Made by a program: the position numbers and the translations under genes. The notes under the pieces were generated by a model, which did not search any database, was not told the origin of the DNA, and saw only the letters and a program-made list of their open reading frames with translations. This document shows positions 18,977 through 28,627 of a stretch of DNA of 64,000 bases, one piece after another. The DNA is from Fidelibacterota bacterium (lineage in GTDB: Bacteria; Pseudomonadota; Alphaproteobacteria; Rhodospirillales; Rhodospirillaceae), in the NCBI GenBank assembly GCA_947476065.1, contig CANJPG010000005.1:18657-82656 (forward strand), given 5' to 3'. Positions within the stretch are counted from its first letter, which is position 1, and each line of letters starts with the position of its first letter.

Positions 18977-19843
18977 ATGCCTGCGATCACCATTCCCGCG
19001 CCCGCCAAAATCAATCTCAGCCTGCACGTCTGCGGCAAGCGGGCCGACGGCTATCACCTGCTCGACTCTCTCGTGGTCTTCGCCGGTGTCGGCGATGTCA
19101 TTACCGTTGCGCCCGCTGATACGCTGACGCTGGCCATCACCGGGCCCTTCGGCGCGGCCCTCAGCACCGAGTCTGACAACCTTGTCCTCCGTGCGGCGCG
19201 CCTGTTGGCCGAGACCCACAAGATCACGGCGGGGGCGACAATCACGCTCGAGAAAAACCTGCCCGTGGCCTCTGGCATCGGCGGCGGCTCGGCCGACGCT
19301 GCAGCGACCCTCAAGGCCTGCGCTAAGCTGTGGGGCGTCAAGCTCAAGGGCCTGAGCAATCAAACCATCGCCACCAAGCTCGGCGCCGACGTGCCGGTCT
19401 GCCTGAAGGGTCTGCCCGCCTTCATGAGCGGCATCGGCGAGATCGTCGCCCCGGCGCCGGCCCTGCCTGAGGCTTGGCTGGTGTTGGCCAACCCTGGCGT
19501 GCCCCTGGCCACCAGGGCGGTCTTTGAGGCCCTGCGCGGCCGCTCGTCGGAGCCTATGGAGCGCGGGCGGTTCGCGGGCCTGACCAGCGTTTGGGCCCTG
19601 TCGCAGGCCCTAGGGCTAACCCGCAACGACCTGACACTCCCAGCCACCAAACTGCAGCCGGTGATCGGCACGGTGATCAAAGGCCTGCAGGGCACCGGCG
19701 CCATGATCGCCCGCATGTGCGGTAGCGGCCCCACCTGCTTTGGCCTGTTTGCCGAGGAAGCCGCCGCGCAAAGGGCCGCAAAGTCCCTGGCAACGCTCAA
19801 TCCCGGCTGGTGGACCGCGGCGGCACCCATCCTCAAGGGTTAA
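18977..19843 (+). CDS. ispE: 4-diphosphocytidyl-2-C-methyl-D-erythritol kinase
   Basis: A 288-residue GHMP kinase of the MEP isoprenoid pathway, phosphorylating CDP-methylerythritol at the 2-hydroxyl. The N-terminus PAPAKINLSLHVCGKRADGY is diagnostic, and the ATP-binding loop is PVASGIGGGSADAAATL (about 95-111). The C-terminal MCGSGPTCFGLF segment also matches. Length is normal. It follows the TPR gene closely and precedes the ScsB-like gene by 45 bases. Confidence 0.96.
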   Translation: MPAITIPAPAKINLSLHVCGKRADGYHLLDSLVVFAGVGDVITVAPADTLTLAITGPFGAALSTESDNLVLRAARLLAETHKITAGATITLEKNLPVASGIGGGSADAAATLKACAKLWGVKLKGLSNQTIATKLGADVPVCLKGLPAFMSGIGEIVAPAPALPEAWLVLANPGVPLATRAVFEALRGRSSEPMERGRFAGLTSVWALSQALGLTRNDLTLPATKLQPVIGTVIKGLQGTGAMIARMCGSGPTCFGLFAEEAAAQRAAKSLATLNPGWWTAAAPILKG

Positions 19844-19888
19844 AACCAGCCCTCGGAAATGTGAGTTGATTCACCCCGGCCCTGGCCT

Positions 19889-21958
19889 ATGTTCGCCGCC
19901 ATGAAACGCCTTATCGCCCTTCTGACCTTATGTGCTGCGGTTTCCTTTGGCCTTGCGGCCAAGGCCGACAGCGTTGTGCAAACCGAGCAGGTCCGCGCCG
20001 AGCTGGCCGCGGAACAGACCAGCGTCGAACCTGGTCAGAGCCTGTGGATCGCGCTCTCGTTCACCATCAAGCCCAAGTGGCACACCTACTGGAGCACGCC
20101 CGGTGATTCGGGCCAGGGCGTCGATCTGAAATGGACGCTGCCCGAGGGCGTGACGGCAGGGCCGCTGCAGTACCCGGCCCCCGAACGCATCGCCTACGGC
20201 GAGTTCATGAACTTCGGCTACAGCGACAAAGTCACGATGCTCACCGAGCTGAAGGTCGCCCCCACTGCCGCCGTCGGCCCCGTGACCCTGGAAGCCGCCG
20301 GCTTCTGGCTTGTCTGCGCCGACATCTGCATTCCCCAGGACGCGAACTTCACTCTGCCCATCACCATCGGCCCCGCCACCTCGGGCATGAGCACGACCGC
20401 AGCGGCAACCATCGCCGCAGCCAAGGCGCAACTGCCCCAGCCCGCGCCGTGGCCTGTCTCCTTCAAGCGCGCCGGCAAGACCCTGGTGCTGAGCGCCGGT
20501 CCCGATGTTGGTGCGAAAATCTCCGAAGCCTCATTCTTTCCCACCGACGAAGGCGTGCTCGCCAATGCAGCGCCCCAGGTGCAGCGTCTGGATAAAGGCA
20601 CGCTCAATCTCACCATGACCGCCGGCAAAGCTTCACCGACGAACGTCGCCGGCGTGCTGGTGATCGAGAACGCGGGCCAGCGAACAGGTTATACGGTCAG
20701 CGCGCCGGTCGCTGTGGGTGCGGCTGAACCGGCGCCCTTTGAACTGGCGCCGTTGCTGCTGGCGATGGGCTTCGCGTTCTTGGGCGGCATCGTGCTCAAC
20801 GTCATGCCCTGCGTGCTGCCGGTGCTGGTGATGAAAGCCATGAGCTTCATCTCCCGCGGCACCGTCGATGCCGGCGCCCTGCGCCGTGACGGCATGGCCT
20901 ATACCGCCGGCGTGATGGTGACCTTCGGCGCCCTCGTCGGTTTGCTGCTGGCCCTGCGCGCCGCCGGTGATGCGGTGGGCTGGGGTTTCCAATTGCAGTC
21001 GCCAGTTTTTGTCGCGGTGCTGGCCTATGTGATGCTGGCCCTCGCACTCAATCTCTCCGGTGTGTTCAACATCGGCGGCAGCGTCATGGGTGTCGGCCAG
21101 GAGCTGACCTCGCGCGGCGGCGTCAGCGGTTCGTTCTTCACCGGCCTGCTCGCGGTTGTCGTCGCCACCCCCTGCACCGCGCCCTTCATGGGAACCGCGA
21201 TTGGCTTCGCGCTGACGCAATCGCCGCTGGAAGCCATCCTGATCTTTGAAGGACTCGCGTTGGGCCTTGCCACGCCCTACCTCGTCATCACCTTTGCCCC
21301 CGGTGTCGCGCGCAAACTGCCGCGCCCGGGCGTGTGGATGGACCGCGTCAAACAGGTGCTCGCCTTCCCGCTGTATGGAGCGGCCGCCTGGCTGGTCTGG
21401 GTTCTCGCCCAGCAGTTGGATTCTCCGGCCCTGGCCGAAGCCATGGCCGCCATTGTCCTGGTGGGTTTCATCGCCTGGCTGTGGGGCACCGCGCAGCAAT
21501 CAAGCGGCCGGGGCCGGGGCGTGGCCCTGGTGACCGCCGCCGTGGCGTTTGTCGCCACTGTCGCGCTGACTGCCGGCCTGCACGGCGAAGTCGCACCGAC
21601 CGCCACGCAATCGGCGAGCAGCATCAGCGAGCCCTATTCCGACGCCCGCCTCGCCGCCCTGCGCGCCGAAGGCCGCCCGGTGTTCGTGAACTTCACCGCC
21701 GCCTGGTGCATCACCTGCAAAGTGAACGAGCGCATCGCCTTGTCAAAAGCCGACGTCGAGGCGGCCTTCAAAACCGCCAACGTCGCCTATCTCAAGGGCG
21801 ACTGGACCAACCGCAACGCCGAGATCAGCGCCGCCCTGCGGGCCGTGGGCCGCGACGGCGTGCCCTTGTACCTGTTCTACGGGCCCAAGGCCGCCGAGCC
21901 CGTGATCCTGCCCCAGGTGCTGACCCCCGCAACGGTCATTGCCGCCATTACGAAATAG
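19889..21958 (+). CDS. ScsB/DsbD-like thiol:disulfide interchange protein
   Basis: A 689-residue membrane reductant carrier that moves electrons from cytoplasmic thioredoxin to periplasmic thiol proteins. A signal peptide is followed by a periplasmic domain with the cysteine pair VCADIC, then about eight membrane helices holding conserved cysteines in NVMPCVLPV and VATPCTAPF, then a C-terminal thioredoxin domain with WCITC. The long N-terminal domain is the ScsB type rather than classical DsbD. An internal ATG at 19901 (MKRLIALL) may be the true start. A DsbA-like oxidoreductase encoded at 51 kb could be one client; that is inference. Confidence 0.9.
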   Translation: MFAAMKRLIALLTLCAAVSFGLAAKADSVVQTEQVRAELAAEQTSVEPGQSLWIALSFTIKPKWHTYWSTPGDSGQGVDLKWTLPEGVTAGPLQYPAPERIAYGEFMNFGYSDKVTMLTELKVAPTAAVGPVTLEAAGFWLVCADICIPQDANFTLPITIGPATSGMSTTAAATIAAAKAQLPQPAPWPVSFKRAGKTLVLSAGPDVGAKISEASFFPTDEGVLANAAPQVQRLDKGTLNLTMTAGKASPTNVAGVLVIENAGQRTGYTVSAPVAVGAAEPAPFELAPLLLAMGFAFLGGIVLNVMPCVLPVLVMKAMSFISRGTVDAGALRRDGMAYTAGVMVTFGALVGLLLALRAAGDAVGWGFQLQSPVFVAVLAYVMLALALNLSGVFNIGGSVMGVGQELTSRGGVSGSFFTGLLAVVVATPCTAPFMGTAIGFALTQSPLEAILIFEGLALGLATPYLVITFAPGVARKLPRPGVWMDRVKQVLAFPLYGAAAWLVWVLAQQLDSPALAEAMAAIVLVGFIAWLWGTAQQSSGRGRGVALVTAAVAFVATVALTAGLHGEVAPTATQSASSISEPYSDARLAALRAEGRPVFVNFTAAWCITCKVNERIALSKADVEAAFKTANVAYLKGDWTNRNAEISAALRAVGRDGVPLYLFYGPKAAEPVILPQVLTPATVIAAITK

Positions 21959-22073
21959 CCTGACGACGAATAATGGCGGCTGAGTCCCAATAAAGGGCGC
22001 AACTCCACGGCTTTTTCTCCGTTGCGGGCTGCAGGCAATTTCCCTAATGTCCGCGCGCCTCTGAGAGGCCTGC

Positions 22074-22147
22074 TGGGGCGTCGCCAAGCGGTAAGGCAGC
22101 GGTTTTTGGTACCGCCACCCCTGGTTCGAATCCAGGCGCCCCAGCCA
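22074..22147 (+). tRNA. tRNA-Gln (anticodon TTG)
   Basis: A 74-base tRNA with an encoded CCA. The acceptor stem TGGGGCG pairs with CGCCCCA (22137-22143), and the T arm contains GGTTCGAATCC. The anticodon stem GCGGT/ACCGC frames the loop TTTTGGT, giving anticodon TTG. It reads CAA and, by wobble, CAG. Confidence 0.97.
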
Positions 22148-22149
22148 TC

Positions 22150-22404
22150 TCATTCCAACCGAGAAATGTTCCCGTCGGCGTATGGCGCCGGTGCGTGACG
22201 CGTGGCGCCGAAACCTTCGGCGATCCATTCCAGGATCTCGTGGCCGAGGTAATCGTCCTCGCTGTTGAAGTGATACTCAGATCGCCCTTGGGAGCAGCCT
22301 CCAGCGGCTTGTCGTAAAGCTGGCTGGGGGAAAACCCCCGCGCCCAAAAGCATGACAACTGCGAGAATCGCCGCCTGAAATCGATACCAATCACACCCAG
22401 CCAT
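22150..22404 (-). CDS. Small secreted or membrane protein, unknown
   Basis: An 84-residue protein with a hydrophobic N-terminal segment (about 9-27, FQAAILAVVMLLGAGVFP) that could be a signal peptide or anchor, then a polar domain rich in acidic and aromatic residues (HFNSEDDYLGHEILEWI). No family is recognised. A strong GGAGGGAA ribosome site lies eight bases before the ATG, the main reason to believe it. Its stop abuts the tRNA-Gln 3' end on the other strand. A longer overlapping frame across the tRNA is an artefact. Confidence 0.5.
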   Translation of the reverse strand: MAGCDWYRFQAAILAVVMLLGAGVFPQPALRQAAGGCSQGRSEYHFNSEDDYLGHEILEWIAEGFGATRHAPAPYADGNISRLE

Positions 22405-22526
22405 ATTGGTCTTCCCTCCAAGGCGTCCCTGTTACTATCGTGACAATAACTTGGCTGTAGAGGACTAGAAGGCATCGCAATACGGTTCAGCCCATCACAC
22501 TTCTGATATAGCGAGCACAGCCTTTT

Positions 22527-24191
22527 ATGACCCAGCCCCGGCTCTCCATCTCCCATCTATCCCTCGCCTTTGTCGGCTTCGACTCGACCGTCGCCGCCCT
22601 GAAGGACGTGTCGATCACGGTCGCGGCCGGCGAGATCGTGGGGCTGGTGGGTGAGTCAGGCTCGGGCAAGTCGGTCACCGCCATGAGCATCTTGAAGCTC
22701 CTGCCGGATGCCAAAACCGCATACCAAGGCGCTATCAGTGTGCTGGGCCATGATGTGCTGACGGCTAGCTCTCGCGAGCTGCAAGCCATGCGCGGCGGCG
22801 AAGTGGCGATGATTTTCCAGGAACCCATGACCGCGCTCAATCCGGTCTTGCGAGCCGGCCAGCAGATCACCGACGTCATCCTGCGCCACCGCGACATGTC
22901 CCGCGCCGCCGCCGAGACCTTGGCACTCGGGTTGCTCAAGGACCTGCATATCTCCGATCCCGCCCGGGTCATGCAAAGCTATCCCCATGAATTATCTGGC
23001 GGCATGCGGCAGCGCGTGATGATCGCCATGGCCTTTTCATGCCAGCCCAAACTGATCATCGCCGACGAACCGACGACCGCGCTTGATGTCACGGTGCAGG
23101 CGCAGATTCTCTCGCTGCTCAAGGAACGCGCCGGGGCAACCCGGACCTCGGTACTACTCATCAGCCACGACCTGGCCGTCGTCGCCCGGCTCTGCGACCG
23201 GGTTTACGTGATGTACCGGGGCGAAATCGTCGAACAGGGCGCCACCGCCGATGTCATCCGCCGGCCGCAGCATGCCTATACGCGGGCCCTTCTGAACGCC
23301 TTGCCTGAAGGCAAGGCGCCGAAATCGCGGCTCGAGACCGTGGCCGCCACCATGCGCGGCGAAACCGCGGCGCCGGTGTCGGCCATACAAAGATCAACAC
23401 CGACAACCGGCGGCGTTCTCTTTGAAGCCCAGCATGTCACTGTGCGGTATCCACGCGGCTTTGATGTTCTGGGACGCGTCACCGGCCTGCACACCGCCGT
23501 CGATGACGTGTCGTTGCACCTCGCCGAAGGCGAAACGCTGAGCCTTGTCGGCGAATCCGGCAGCGGCAAAACGTCCTTTGCGCAGACGCTGGTCGGTTTG
23601 GCATCCTTCACCGGCAGGCTCATCTATAAGGGCCGCGATCTCGCCGCCCAGGATGCGGCCACGCGGCGCGAGATCCAGATCGTTTTCCAGGACCCGCAAA
23701 GCTCGCTCGATCCGCGCTGGCCGGCCTGGCGCATTGTCACCGAGCCCCTCACCGTCGCCGGCGTCAAAAACAAAGCTGAACTGCGGGAACAGTCCGCCGC
23801 GTTGTTTCGCAGCGTAGGCCTTGATCCCGCCAGCATGGACCGCCTGCCGCACGCTTTCTCCGGTGGGCAGCGTCAAAGGCTCGCCATCGCCCGAGCCTTT
23901 TCGGTGCAGCCGCGCCTGTTGGTGCTCGATGAGCCGACCTCGGCGCTGGACGTTTCCGTGCAGGCGCAGATCTTGAACCTGCTGCTGGACCTGCAGGATC
24001 AGCACGGTCTCAGTTACCTGTTCATCTCCCACAACGTCAGTGTCGTCCGCCACATCTCCGACCGGGTGGCGGTGATGCACGAGGGTAAAGTGGTCGAAGA
24101 GGGCACCGCCTCCGATGTGCTGAATTATCCACAGCATGCCTATACCCGGACATTAATGGAGGCCGTGCCGACCCTGGCGGCAGGCCCATAA
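22527..24191 (+). CDS. Double-domain ABC transporter ATPase (peptide type)
   Basis: A 554-residue protein with two fused ABC ATPase halves, like the DppD-DppF or YejF type that drives di/oligopeptide uptake. Half one has Walker [10 protein letters not shown], signature LSGGMRQRV and Walker [13 protein letters not shown]. Half two has [18 protein letters not shown] and [12 protein letters not shown], with a linker near 265-285. All motifs are intact. No permease or binding-protein gene is adjacent; a peptide-binding protein is encoded 19 kb away at 41.8 kb and could serve the same transporter, but nothing in the sequence proves it. Confidence 0.93.
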   Translation: MTQPRLSISHLSLAFVGFDSTVAALKDVSITVAAGEIVGLVGESGSGKSVTAMSILKLLPDAKTAYQGAISVLGHDVLTASSRELQAMRGGEVAMIFQEPMTALNPVLRAGQQITDVILRHRDMSRAAAETLALGLLKDLHISDPARVMQSYPHELSGGMRQRVMIAMAFSCQPKLIIADEPTTALDVTVQAQILSLLKERAGATRTSVLLISHDLAVVARLCDRVYVMYRGEIVEQGATADVIRRPQHAYTRALLNALPEGKAPKSRLETVAATMRGETAAPVSAIQRSTPTTGGVLFEAQHVTVRYPRGFDVLGRVTGLHTAVDDVSLHLAEGETLSLVGESGSGKTSFAQTLVGLASFTGRLIYKGRDLAAQDAATRREIQIVFQDPQSSLDPRWPAWRIVTEPLTVAGVKNKAELREQSAALFRSVGLDPASMDRLPHAFSGGQRQRLAIARAFSVQPRLLVLDEPTSALDVSVQAQILNLLLDLQDQHGLSYLFISHNVSVVRHISDRVAVMHEGKVVEEGTASDVLNYPQHAYTRTLMEAVPTLAAGP

Positions 24192-24561
24192 CTGGCGAAA
24201 GTTACACTGCAATGCAGCAGAAAGCCTTGAAAACCGGTCCTTGGATGCGCCGGACATGCCACTTAGGCCCGTAGATTCACGATTCAATTCAACAACTTAT
24301 CAATGGCTCTTAAGCCGCGCTGTGATTTTTCCGCGCGATTTATACACAGGCCAAAATCGGCGCGACGTGCAGAATCACCCGTCAAATTGGGGCTTTGTTG
24401 CAGGCCAAGCGGCCGGCGAAAAAATGCCCTGATGCAAGAAATATCGAAAAAGTAGGCCTAAAACGCATTTTTCGACGCTGCGGCGCTTGCGTCCGGCAAG
24501 CCATTGTGATTCTCTCCGCAGCGCAGTTGATACTTCATTCTTCGAGAAAAGGACCGAAACA
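24192..24561. other. 370-base intergenic region before the HU-like gene
   Basis: No convincing gene. It is more AT-rich than its flanks and holds the pair GATTC-AC-GATTC at 24274-24285, also found at 38312-38323. It must carry the promoter of the HU-like gene; no clear -35/-10 pair could be chosen. Confidence 0.5.
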
Positions 24562-24861
24562 ATGGCCACAGCAGCCGCAAAACAAACCGTCGTTACCCTG
24601 AAGCATCTCGCCGCCGAACTCGGCGAAAAGCATGAGCTCTCCAAGAAGGTCTCGACCGAGCTCCTCACGGACCTCGTCGCCCTGATCGCCAAGAACCTGA
24701 AGAAGGGCAACAAGCTGCGCCTGACAGGCCTCGGCATTCTGCAGGTCCGCAAGCGCCCCGCGCGCATGGGCCGCAACCCGGCCACCGGCGAAGCCATCAA
24801 GATCAAAGCCAGCAAGAAGGTCGCCTTCCGCGCTGCGAAGGACTTGAAGGAAGCCGTCTAA
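24562..24861 (+). CDS. HU family DNA-binding protein
   Basis: A 99-residue histone-like protein of the HU/IHF family, which binds and bends DNA. The C-terminal signature with RMGRNPATGEAIKIKAS is the DNA-clasping arm; the core LTDLVALIAKNLKKGNKLRL precedes it. The N-terminus (MATAAAKQTVVT) is about ten residues longer than typical HU. The ATG at 24562 follows AAAGGACC. It stands alone with a very strong terminator after it. Confidence 0.92.
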   Translation: MATAAAKQTVVTLKHLAAELGEKHELSKKVSTELLTDLVALIAKNLKKGNKLRLTGLGILQVRKRPARMGRNPATGEAIKIKASKKVAFRAAKDLKEAV

Positions 24862-24870
24862 TTTAGACAA

Positions 24871-24930
24871 AACGCCGGGGAAGCCCGCGCGAGGGTTCTT
24901 GACCCCGCGGCTTCCCCGGCGTTGCTTTTT
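24871..24930 (+). terminator. Intrinsic terminator after the HU-like gene
   Basis: Perfect 15-pair stem, arms 24871-24885 and 24909-24923, followed by GCTTTTT. Confidence 0.93.
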
Positions 24931-24943
24931 GAGAATTAAAAGA

Positions 24944-24967
24944 CCCGCAGATCCAGCGGGTTTTTTT
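24944..24967. terminator. Second terminator, probably bidirectional
   Basis: Stem CCCGC (24944-24948) with GCGGG (24956-24960) followed by seven T. The other strand has a TCTTTT run, so it can also end the bdhA transcript that finishes at 24972. Confidence 0.8.
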
Positions 24968-24971
24968 ATGC

Positions 24972-25754
24972 CTACTGCATAAACCAGCCGTGGCTGACGA
25001 CCAGCGACTGTCCCGTGAGGGCATTGGTCTCGAACGCAGCGAAGAACAGCGTGGCCGCGGCCACATCTTCAACAGTCGTGAACTCGCCATTGACGGTGTT
25101 CTTCAGCATCACGTTCTTGATGACTTCGTTTTCCGTAATGCCGAGAGTCTTGGCCTGCTCGGGGATTTGTTTTTCCACCAGCGGTGTCCGCACAAAGCCC
25201 GGGCAGACGACATTGGCGCGCACGCCATGGGCGGCACCTTCTTTGGCGACGACTTTGGCCAGGCCGATCAGGCCGTGCTTGGCGGTAACGTAAGGCGCTT
25301 TCAGCAGCGAGGCTTCCTTCGAATGCACCGAGCCCATGTAAATGATCGCGCCGCCCTTGCCCTGTTTGTACATGAAGCGCAATGCCGCGCGGGTGGTGAG
25401 GAACGCGCCGTCGAGATGGATGGCCAGCATCTTCTTCCACTGGCCGAAGTCGAAGTCCTCCATGGGGGCTACGATCTGCACGCCGGCGTTGGACACCAGG
25501 ATGTCGATGCTGCCGAAGTGGGCGGCAATCTGGGCCATGCCGGTATCGACCTGGGCTTCGTTGGTGACGTCCATGGCGACACCCAGGGCCATCTTGCCGC
25601 TGGGGTCCAATTCCTTGGCGGTGGCTTGCGCGCCTTCAAGATTGAGATCGGCGATGGCGACCTTCGCACCTTCACGGATGAAGGTTGCCGCGATGCCTTT
25701 GCCGAGACCGCTGGCGGCGCCGGTGATCACGGCGACCTTGTTCTTCACGGACAT
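24972..25754 (-). CDS. bdhA: 3-hydroxybutyrate dehydrogenase
   Basis: A 260-residue short-chain dehydrogenase that oxidises D-3-hydroxybutyrate to acetoacetate with NAD, the step after depolymerisation of polyhydroxybutyrate. The cofactor loop is [10 protein letters not shown] (about 11-20), NAG is at about 88-90, and the catalytic Y-x-x-x-K is YVTAK. The C-terminal [11 protein letters not shown] is close to characterised BdhA proteins. The phaZ depolymerase gene lies 0.9 kb away in the other direction, with a GST gene between. Substrate assignment is by similarity and context. Confidence 0.9.
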   Translation of the reverse strand: MSVKNKVAVITGAASGLGKGIAATFIREGAKVAIADLNLEGAQATAKELDPSGKMALGVAMDVTNEAQVDTGMAQIAAHFGSIDILVSNAGVQIVAPMEDFDFGQWKKMLAIHLDGAFLTTRAALRFMYKQGKGGAIIYMGSVHSKEASLLKAPYVTAKHGLIGLAKVVAKEGAAHGVRANVVCPGFVRTPLVEKQIPEQAKTLGITENEVIKNVMLKNTVNGEFTTVEDVAAATLFFAAFETNALTGQSLVVSHGWFMQ

Positions 25755-25796
25755 GGAGTCTCCCCTTAAAATTCCGCAGCTTTAAAATTCCGCCGC

Positions 25797-26453
25797 TTAA
25801 AACTCGGCATCCACTTCTTCGAGCTCGTCGGGCTCGAGTTTGGCGGCCTCCACCCAGTCGGCCATGGCTGGCAAGCGCATGATGGCACGGCAATAGGCCG
25901 CGCTGACATCGTCGATCATCACGCCGTAGGTGAGAAAGCGTGTGCACACCGGCGCATACATTGCGTCCGCCATGGTCAGATCGCGGCCCAAGAGAAAGGG
26001 TCCACCGTACTGGTGGATGCAGTCCTGCCAGATGGCAAAGACCCGCGCGATGTCGGGCTTGGCGCCGGCCCAGGTTTTGAAGTTGGGGTAGTGGGCCTTG
26101 ATGTTCATGGGCAGCGCCGAGCGCAAATTATAAAAGCCCGCGTGCATCTCGCCGCAAATGGACCGGCAATGGGCCCGGATTACCCGGTCAGCGGGTAACA
26201 GGCCGGCGGCGGGGCGCAGCTCGGCCAGGTATTCGGCAATGGACAGGGTATCCCAGATCTTGGCGCCGTCATGCTCCAGGCGAGGCACCAGCACCGAGGG
26301 CGATAGGAGCAAGAGTTCGGCCCGGTTGGTGGGGTCGTCGATAGAGACCGTTTTAACGTCGACGTCGAGGCCGGCCATTTTGCATAGGAGCCATGCCCGC
26401 AGCGACCAGGAGGAATAATTCCTGCTGGAAATGGTTAAAGTGGCCGCATCCAT
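25797..26453 (-). CDS. Glutathione S-transferase family protein
   Basis: A 218-residue GST-fold protein. The N-terminal thioredoxin-like half has the segment SSRNYSSWSLRAWLLC (about 8-23), where the serines may contact glutathione, followed by SVLVPRLEHDG with the cis-proline. The helical half contains GRDLTMADAMYAPV with the conserved aspartate. I chose the ATG at 26453; the longer frame starts in the phaZ promoter region. It is 42 bases upstream of bdhA on the same strand and may be co-transcribed. Substrate unknown. Confidence 0.85.
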   Translation of the reverse strand: MDAATLTISSRNYSSWSLRAWLLCKMAGLDVDVKTVSIDDPTNRAELLLLSPSVLVPRLEHDGAKIWDTLSIAEYLAELRPAAGLLPADRVIRAHCRSICGEMHAGFYNLRSALPMNIKAHYPNFKTWAGAKPDIARVFAIWQDCIHQYGGPFLLGRDLTMADAMYAPVCTRFLTYGVMIDDVSAAYCRAIMRLPAMADWVEAAKLEPDELEEVDAEF

Positions 26454-26609
26454 GGCCTTGCCCCCTTCGGCAACTATGTAGGCCCGGTCGCCAAACCTGC
26501 GGTTTCCGGGTATCGCTAAACGATCATCTCGCAATGCAGCATAGATTGCACTAGGTTTCTGGAACTGGAACGAGACACTTAAACTGAGCCGTTATTCGCT
26601 GGGGTTCGT

Positions 26610-27824
26610 TTGCTGTATTCCGCCTACCAATGGCAGTCCGATTTACTTGAGCCGCTCCGCAAGACTGCGGACCAGGCGCGCGTCCTGTTAAAGCCCCTGC
26701 GGGAATTTCCGGGCTTCGGCGGACTGGCCTATCTCGACGCGGTCTGGGAGATGATCTCGCGCTTCAAGCTCACCCATCATCGCCCGCCTTACAACATTAA
26801 CCACGTCACTGTCGGCAACCGCGAAGTCGCCGTCACCGAACGCGCGCACCTCAGCACGCCCTTCGGGACGCTGCTGCATTTCAAGAAGGACGTCGAGACC
26901 GCCCAGCCGAAGGTGCTGGTGGTCGCGCCCTTGTCGGGCCACTTCGCCACGCTGCTGCGCGGCACCGTGCTAACGATGCTGCCCGATCACGAGGTCTACC
27001 TCACCGATTGGCACAACGCGCGTGACATCCCGGTGGAAGCCGGACGCTTCGGCTTTGACGAATACATCGAACACATCATCCAGTTCATCGAGGCCATCGG
27101 CCCCGATACGCACATGATCGCCGTCTGTCAGCCTTGCGTGCACGCTCTTGCCGCAGTGGCAATCATGGCCGAAGACAAACATCCGATGCAGCCGCTCAGC
27201 ATGACACTGATGGCCGGTCCGGTGGATACACGCGTCAATCCGACCAAAGTGAATTGCCTGGCCAACGAAAAGTCCATGGACTGGTTCGAGGGCAACCTGA
27301 TCTCGACCGTGCCGGCCTGCCACAAAGGCGGCGGACGCAAGGTCTATCCGGGCTTCATCCAATTGTCGGCCTTTGTGTCGATGAACAGCCAGCGCCATAC
27401 CAAGGCCCACCGCGACCTGTTCATGCACATGCTCACGGGCGATGAGGAAAAAGCCGACGCCATCCGCATTTTCTACGACGAGTACTTCGCCGTGTTGGAC
27501 CTGACCGCCGAATTCTATCTCGAGACCGTGGACAAGGTGTTCCAGAAGGCAGAGCTGGCCAAAGGCGAGCTGACGTATCGCGGGCGAACGGTGAACACCG
27601 CTGCCATCAAGCGCACCGCGCTCCTGACGGTCGAAGGTGAACGCGACGACATCTGCGCGCCGGGCCAGACCGTGGCGGCGCACGATCTATGCACCGGATT
27701 GCGGCCCTATATGAAACGCCACCACCTGCAGGCGGGCGTCGGCCACTACGGCGTCTTCAGCGGCCGGCGCTGGGAAAACCAGATCTATCCCATCGTGCGC
27801 AATCTAATCCTGTCGATGGCCTAG
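26610..27824 (+). CDS. phaZ: Intracellular polyhydroxyalkanoate depolymerase
   Basis: A 404-residue intracellular PHB depolymerase of the PhaZ1 type, which mobilises stored polymer. The nucleophile is probably Cys173 in AVCQPCVHAL, the lipase-box-like site of this family; the C-terminal GVGHYGVFSGRRW contains the expected histidine. The start is TTG at 26610; the resulting MLYSAYQWQSD matches the conserved family N-terminus, so the TTG is credible. It is divergent from the GST/bdhA pair and lies 47 bases before bioC. With bdhA it gives a short route from polymer to acetoacetate. Confidence 0.92.
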   Translation: MLYSAYQWQSDLLEPLRKTADQARVLLKPLREFPGFGGLAYLDAVWEMISRFKLTHHRPPYNINHVTVGNREVAVTERAHLSTPFGTLLHFKKDVETAQPKVLVVAPLSGHFATLLRGTVLTMLPDHEVYLTDWHNARDIPVEAGRFGFDEYIEHIIQFIEAIGPDTHMIAVCQPCVHALAAVAIMAEDKHPMQPLSMTLMAGPVDTRVNPTKVNCLANEKSMDWFEGNLISTVPACHKGGGRKVYPGFIQLSAFVSMNSQRHTKAHRDLFMHMLTGDEEKADAIRIFYDEYFAVLDLTAEFYLETVDKVFQKAELAKGELTYRGRTVNTAAIKRTALLTVEGERDDICAPGQTVAAHDLCTGLRPYMKRHHLQAGVGHYGVFSGRRWENQIYPIVRNLILSMA

Positions 27825-27871
27825 CGCCCGTCCTGTTGGCCTTTGCGCAAAACACCGGCTATACCGCCCCT

Positions 27872-28627
27872 ATGAATAAACCCGTCAGTATCAAGACCGC
27901 CGTTGCCGCGGCCTTCGGTGCCGCCGCCGGAACCTACGACGCCGGCGCCGATCTGCAGCGCGAGGTTGCAACCAAGCTGGCCGCCGAGATCACTGGACTC
28001 GCGCTGCCGGCGCGCCCGCGCATTCTCGAAATCGGCTGCGGCACGGGCTTTCTCAGCCGGGCGCTGGCCGGTCTCAACCCGGGCGAACTGGTCTTAAGCG
28101 ACATCGCACCCGAAATGCTGCTCCGCTGCCGCGAAAGCCTGGGCGAGACGCCGGCCCGCTTTGTGATGATGGACGGCGAAGCGCCGGGTGCCGCGGGCCG
28201 CAACTTCGATCTGGTCTGCGCGAGCCTGGTCTTTCAGTGGTTCACCGATCTAAAGCGGGCCCTCGGGCGCCTGTCGGGCCTCTTGGCCCCTGGCGGCCAT
28301 CTGGTCTTCTCGACCCTGGCCGCCGACAGCTTTTGCGAATGGCGCGCGGCCCACGACACGCTTGGCCTCGCGGCGGGCACAGGACCCTATCCAACCACAC
28401 AGGCCTTGGCCGATATGCTGCCCGGCATGACGGTGACCGACGAACGCATCACGCGCCACTACGCGGACGGGCACAGCTTTCTCAATCAATTGAAACAGAT
28501 CGGCGCCCAGGGCGCCCTCGACGACTACCGGCCCTTGAGTGCCGGCGCCTTGCGGCGTGTGTTGCGGCGTTTCGAGACCGGCATCGACGTGACCTATCAC
28601 GTCGCCACCGCCGTCTACACCGCCTAG
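27872..28627 (+). CDS. bioC: Malonyl-ACP O-methyltransferase BioC
   Basis: A 251-residue SAM-dependent methyltransferase at the edge of the biotin cluster, so most likely BioC, which methylates malonyl-ACP so that it can enter fatty-acid elongation toward pimelate. The SAM site is ILEIGCGTGFLSRAL (about 50-64). The N-terminal AFGAAAGTYDAGADLQ matches the BioC pattern with the conserved Y. The ATG at 27872 is used; the upstream open frame overlaps phaZ. Its stop and that of convergent bioA share the four bases CTAG. No BioH-type esterase gene is in the cluster. Confidence 0.85.
   Translation: MNKPVSIKTAVAAAFGAAAGTYDAGADLQREVATKLAAEITGLALPARPRILEIGCGTGFLSRALAGLNPGELVLSDIAPEMLLRCRESLGETPARFVMMDGEAPGAAGRNFDLVCASLVFQWFTDLKRALGRLSGLLAPGGHLVFSTLAADSFCEWRAAHDTLGLAAGTGPYPTTQALADMLPGMTVTDERITRHYADGHSFLNQLKQIGAQGALDDYRPLSAGALRRVLRRFETGIDVTYHVATAVYTA

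Noticed and set aside
22044..22556. 170-codon minus-strand frame across tRNA-Gln
   Set aside because: It runs through the tRNA; the segment GAPGFEPGVAVPKTAALPLG is the usual artefact of translating a tRNA antisense.
24125..24133. Perfect DnaA box TTATCCACA
   Set aside because: It lies inside the ABC ATPase coding sequence with no cluster of others; probably chance.
24241..24432. 63-codon frame before the HU-like gene
   Set aside because: No ribosome site and no protein-like composition.
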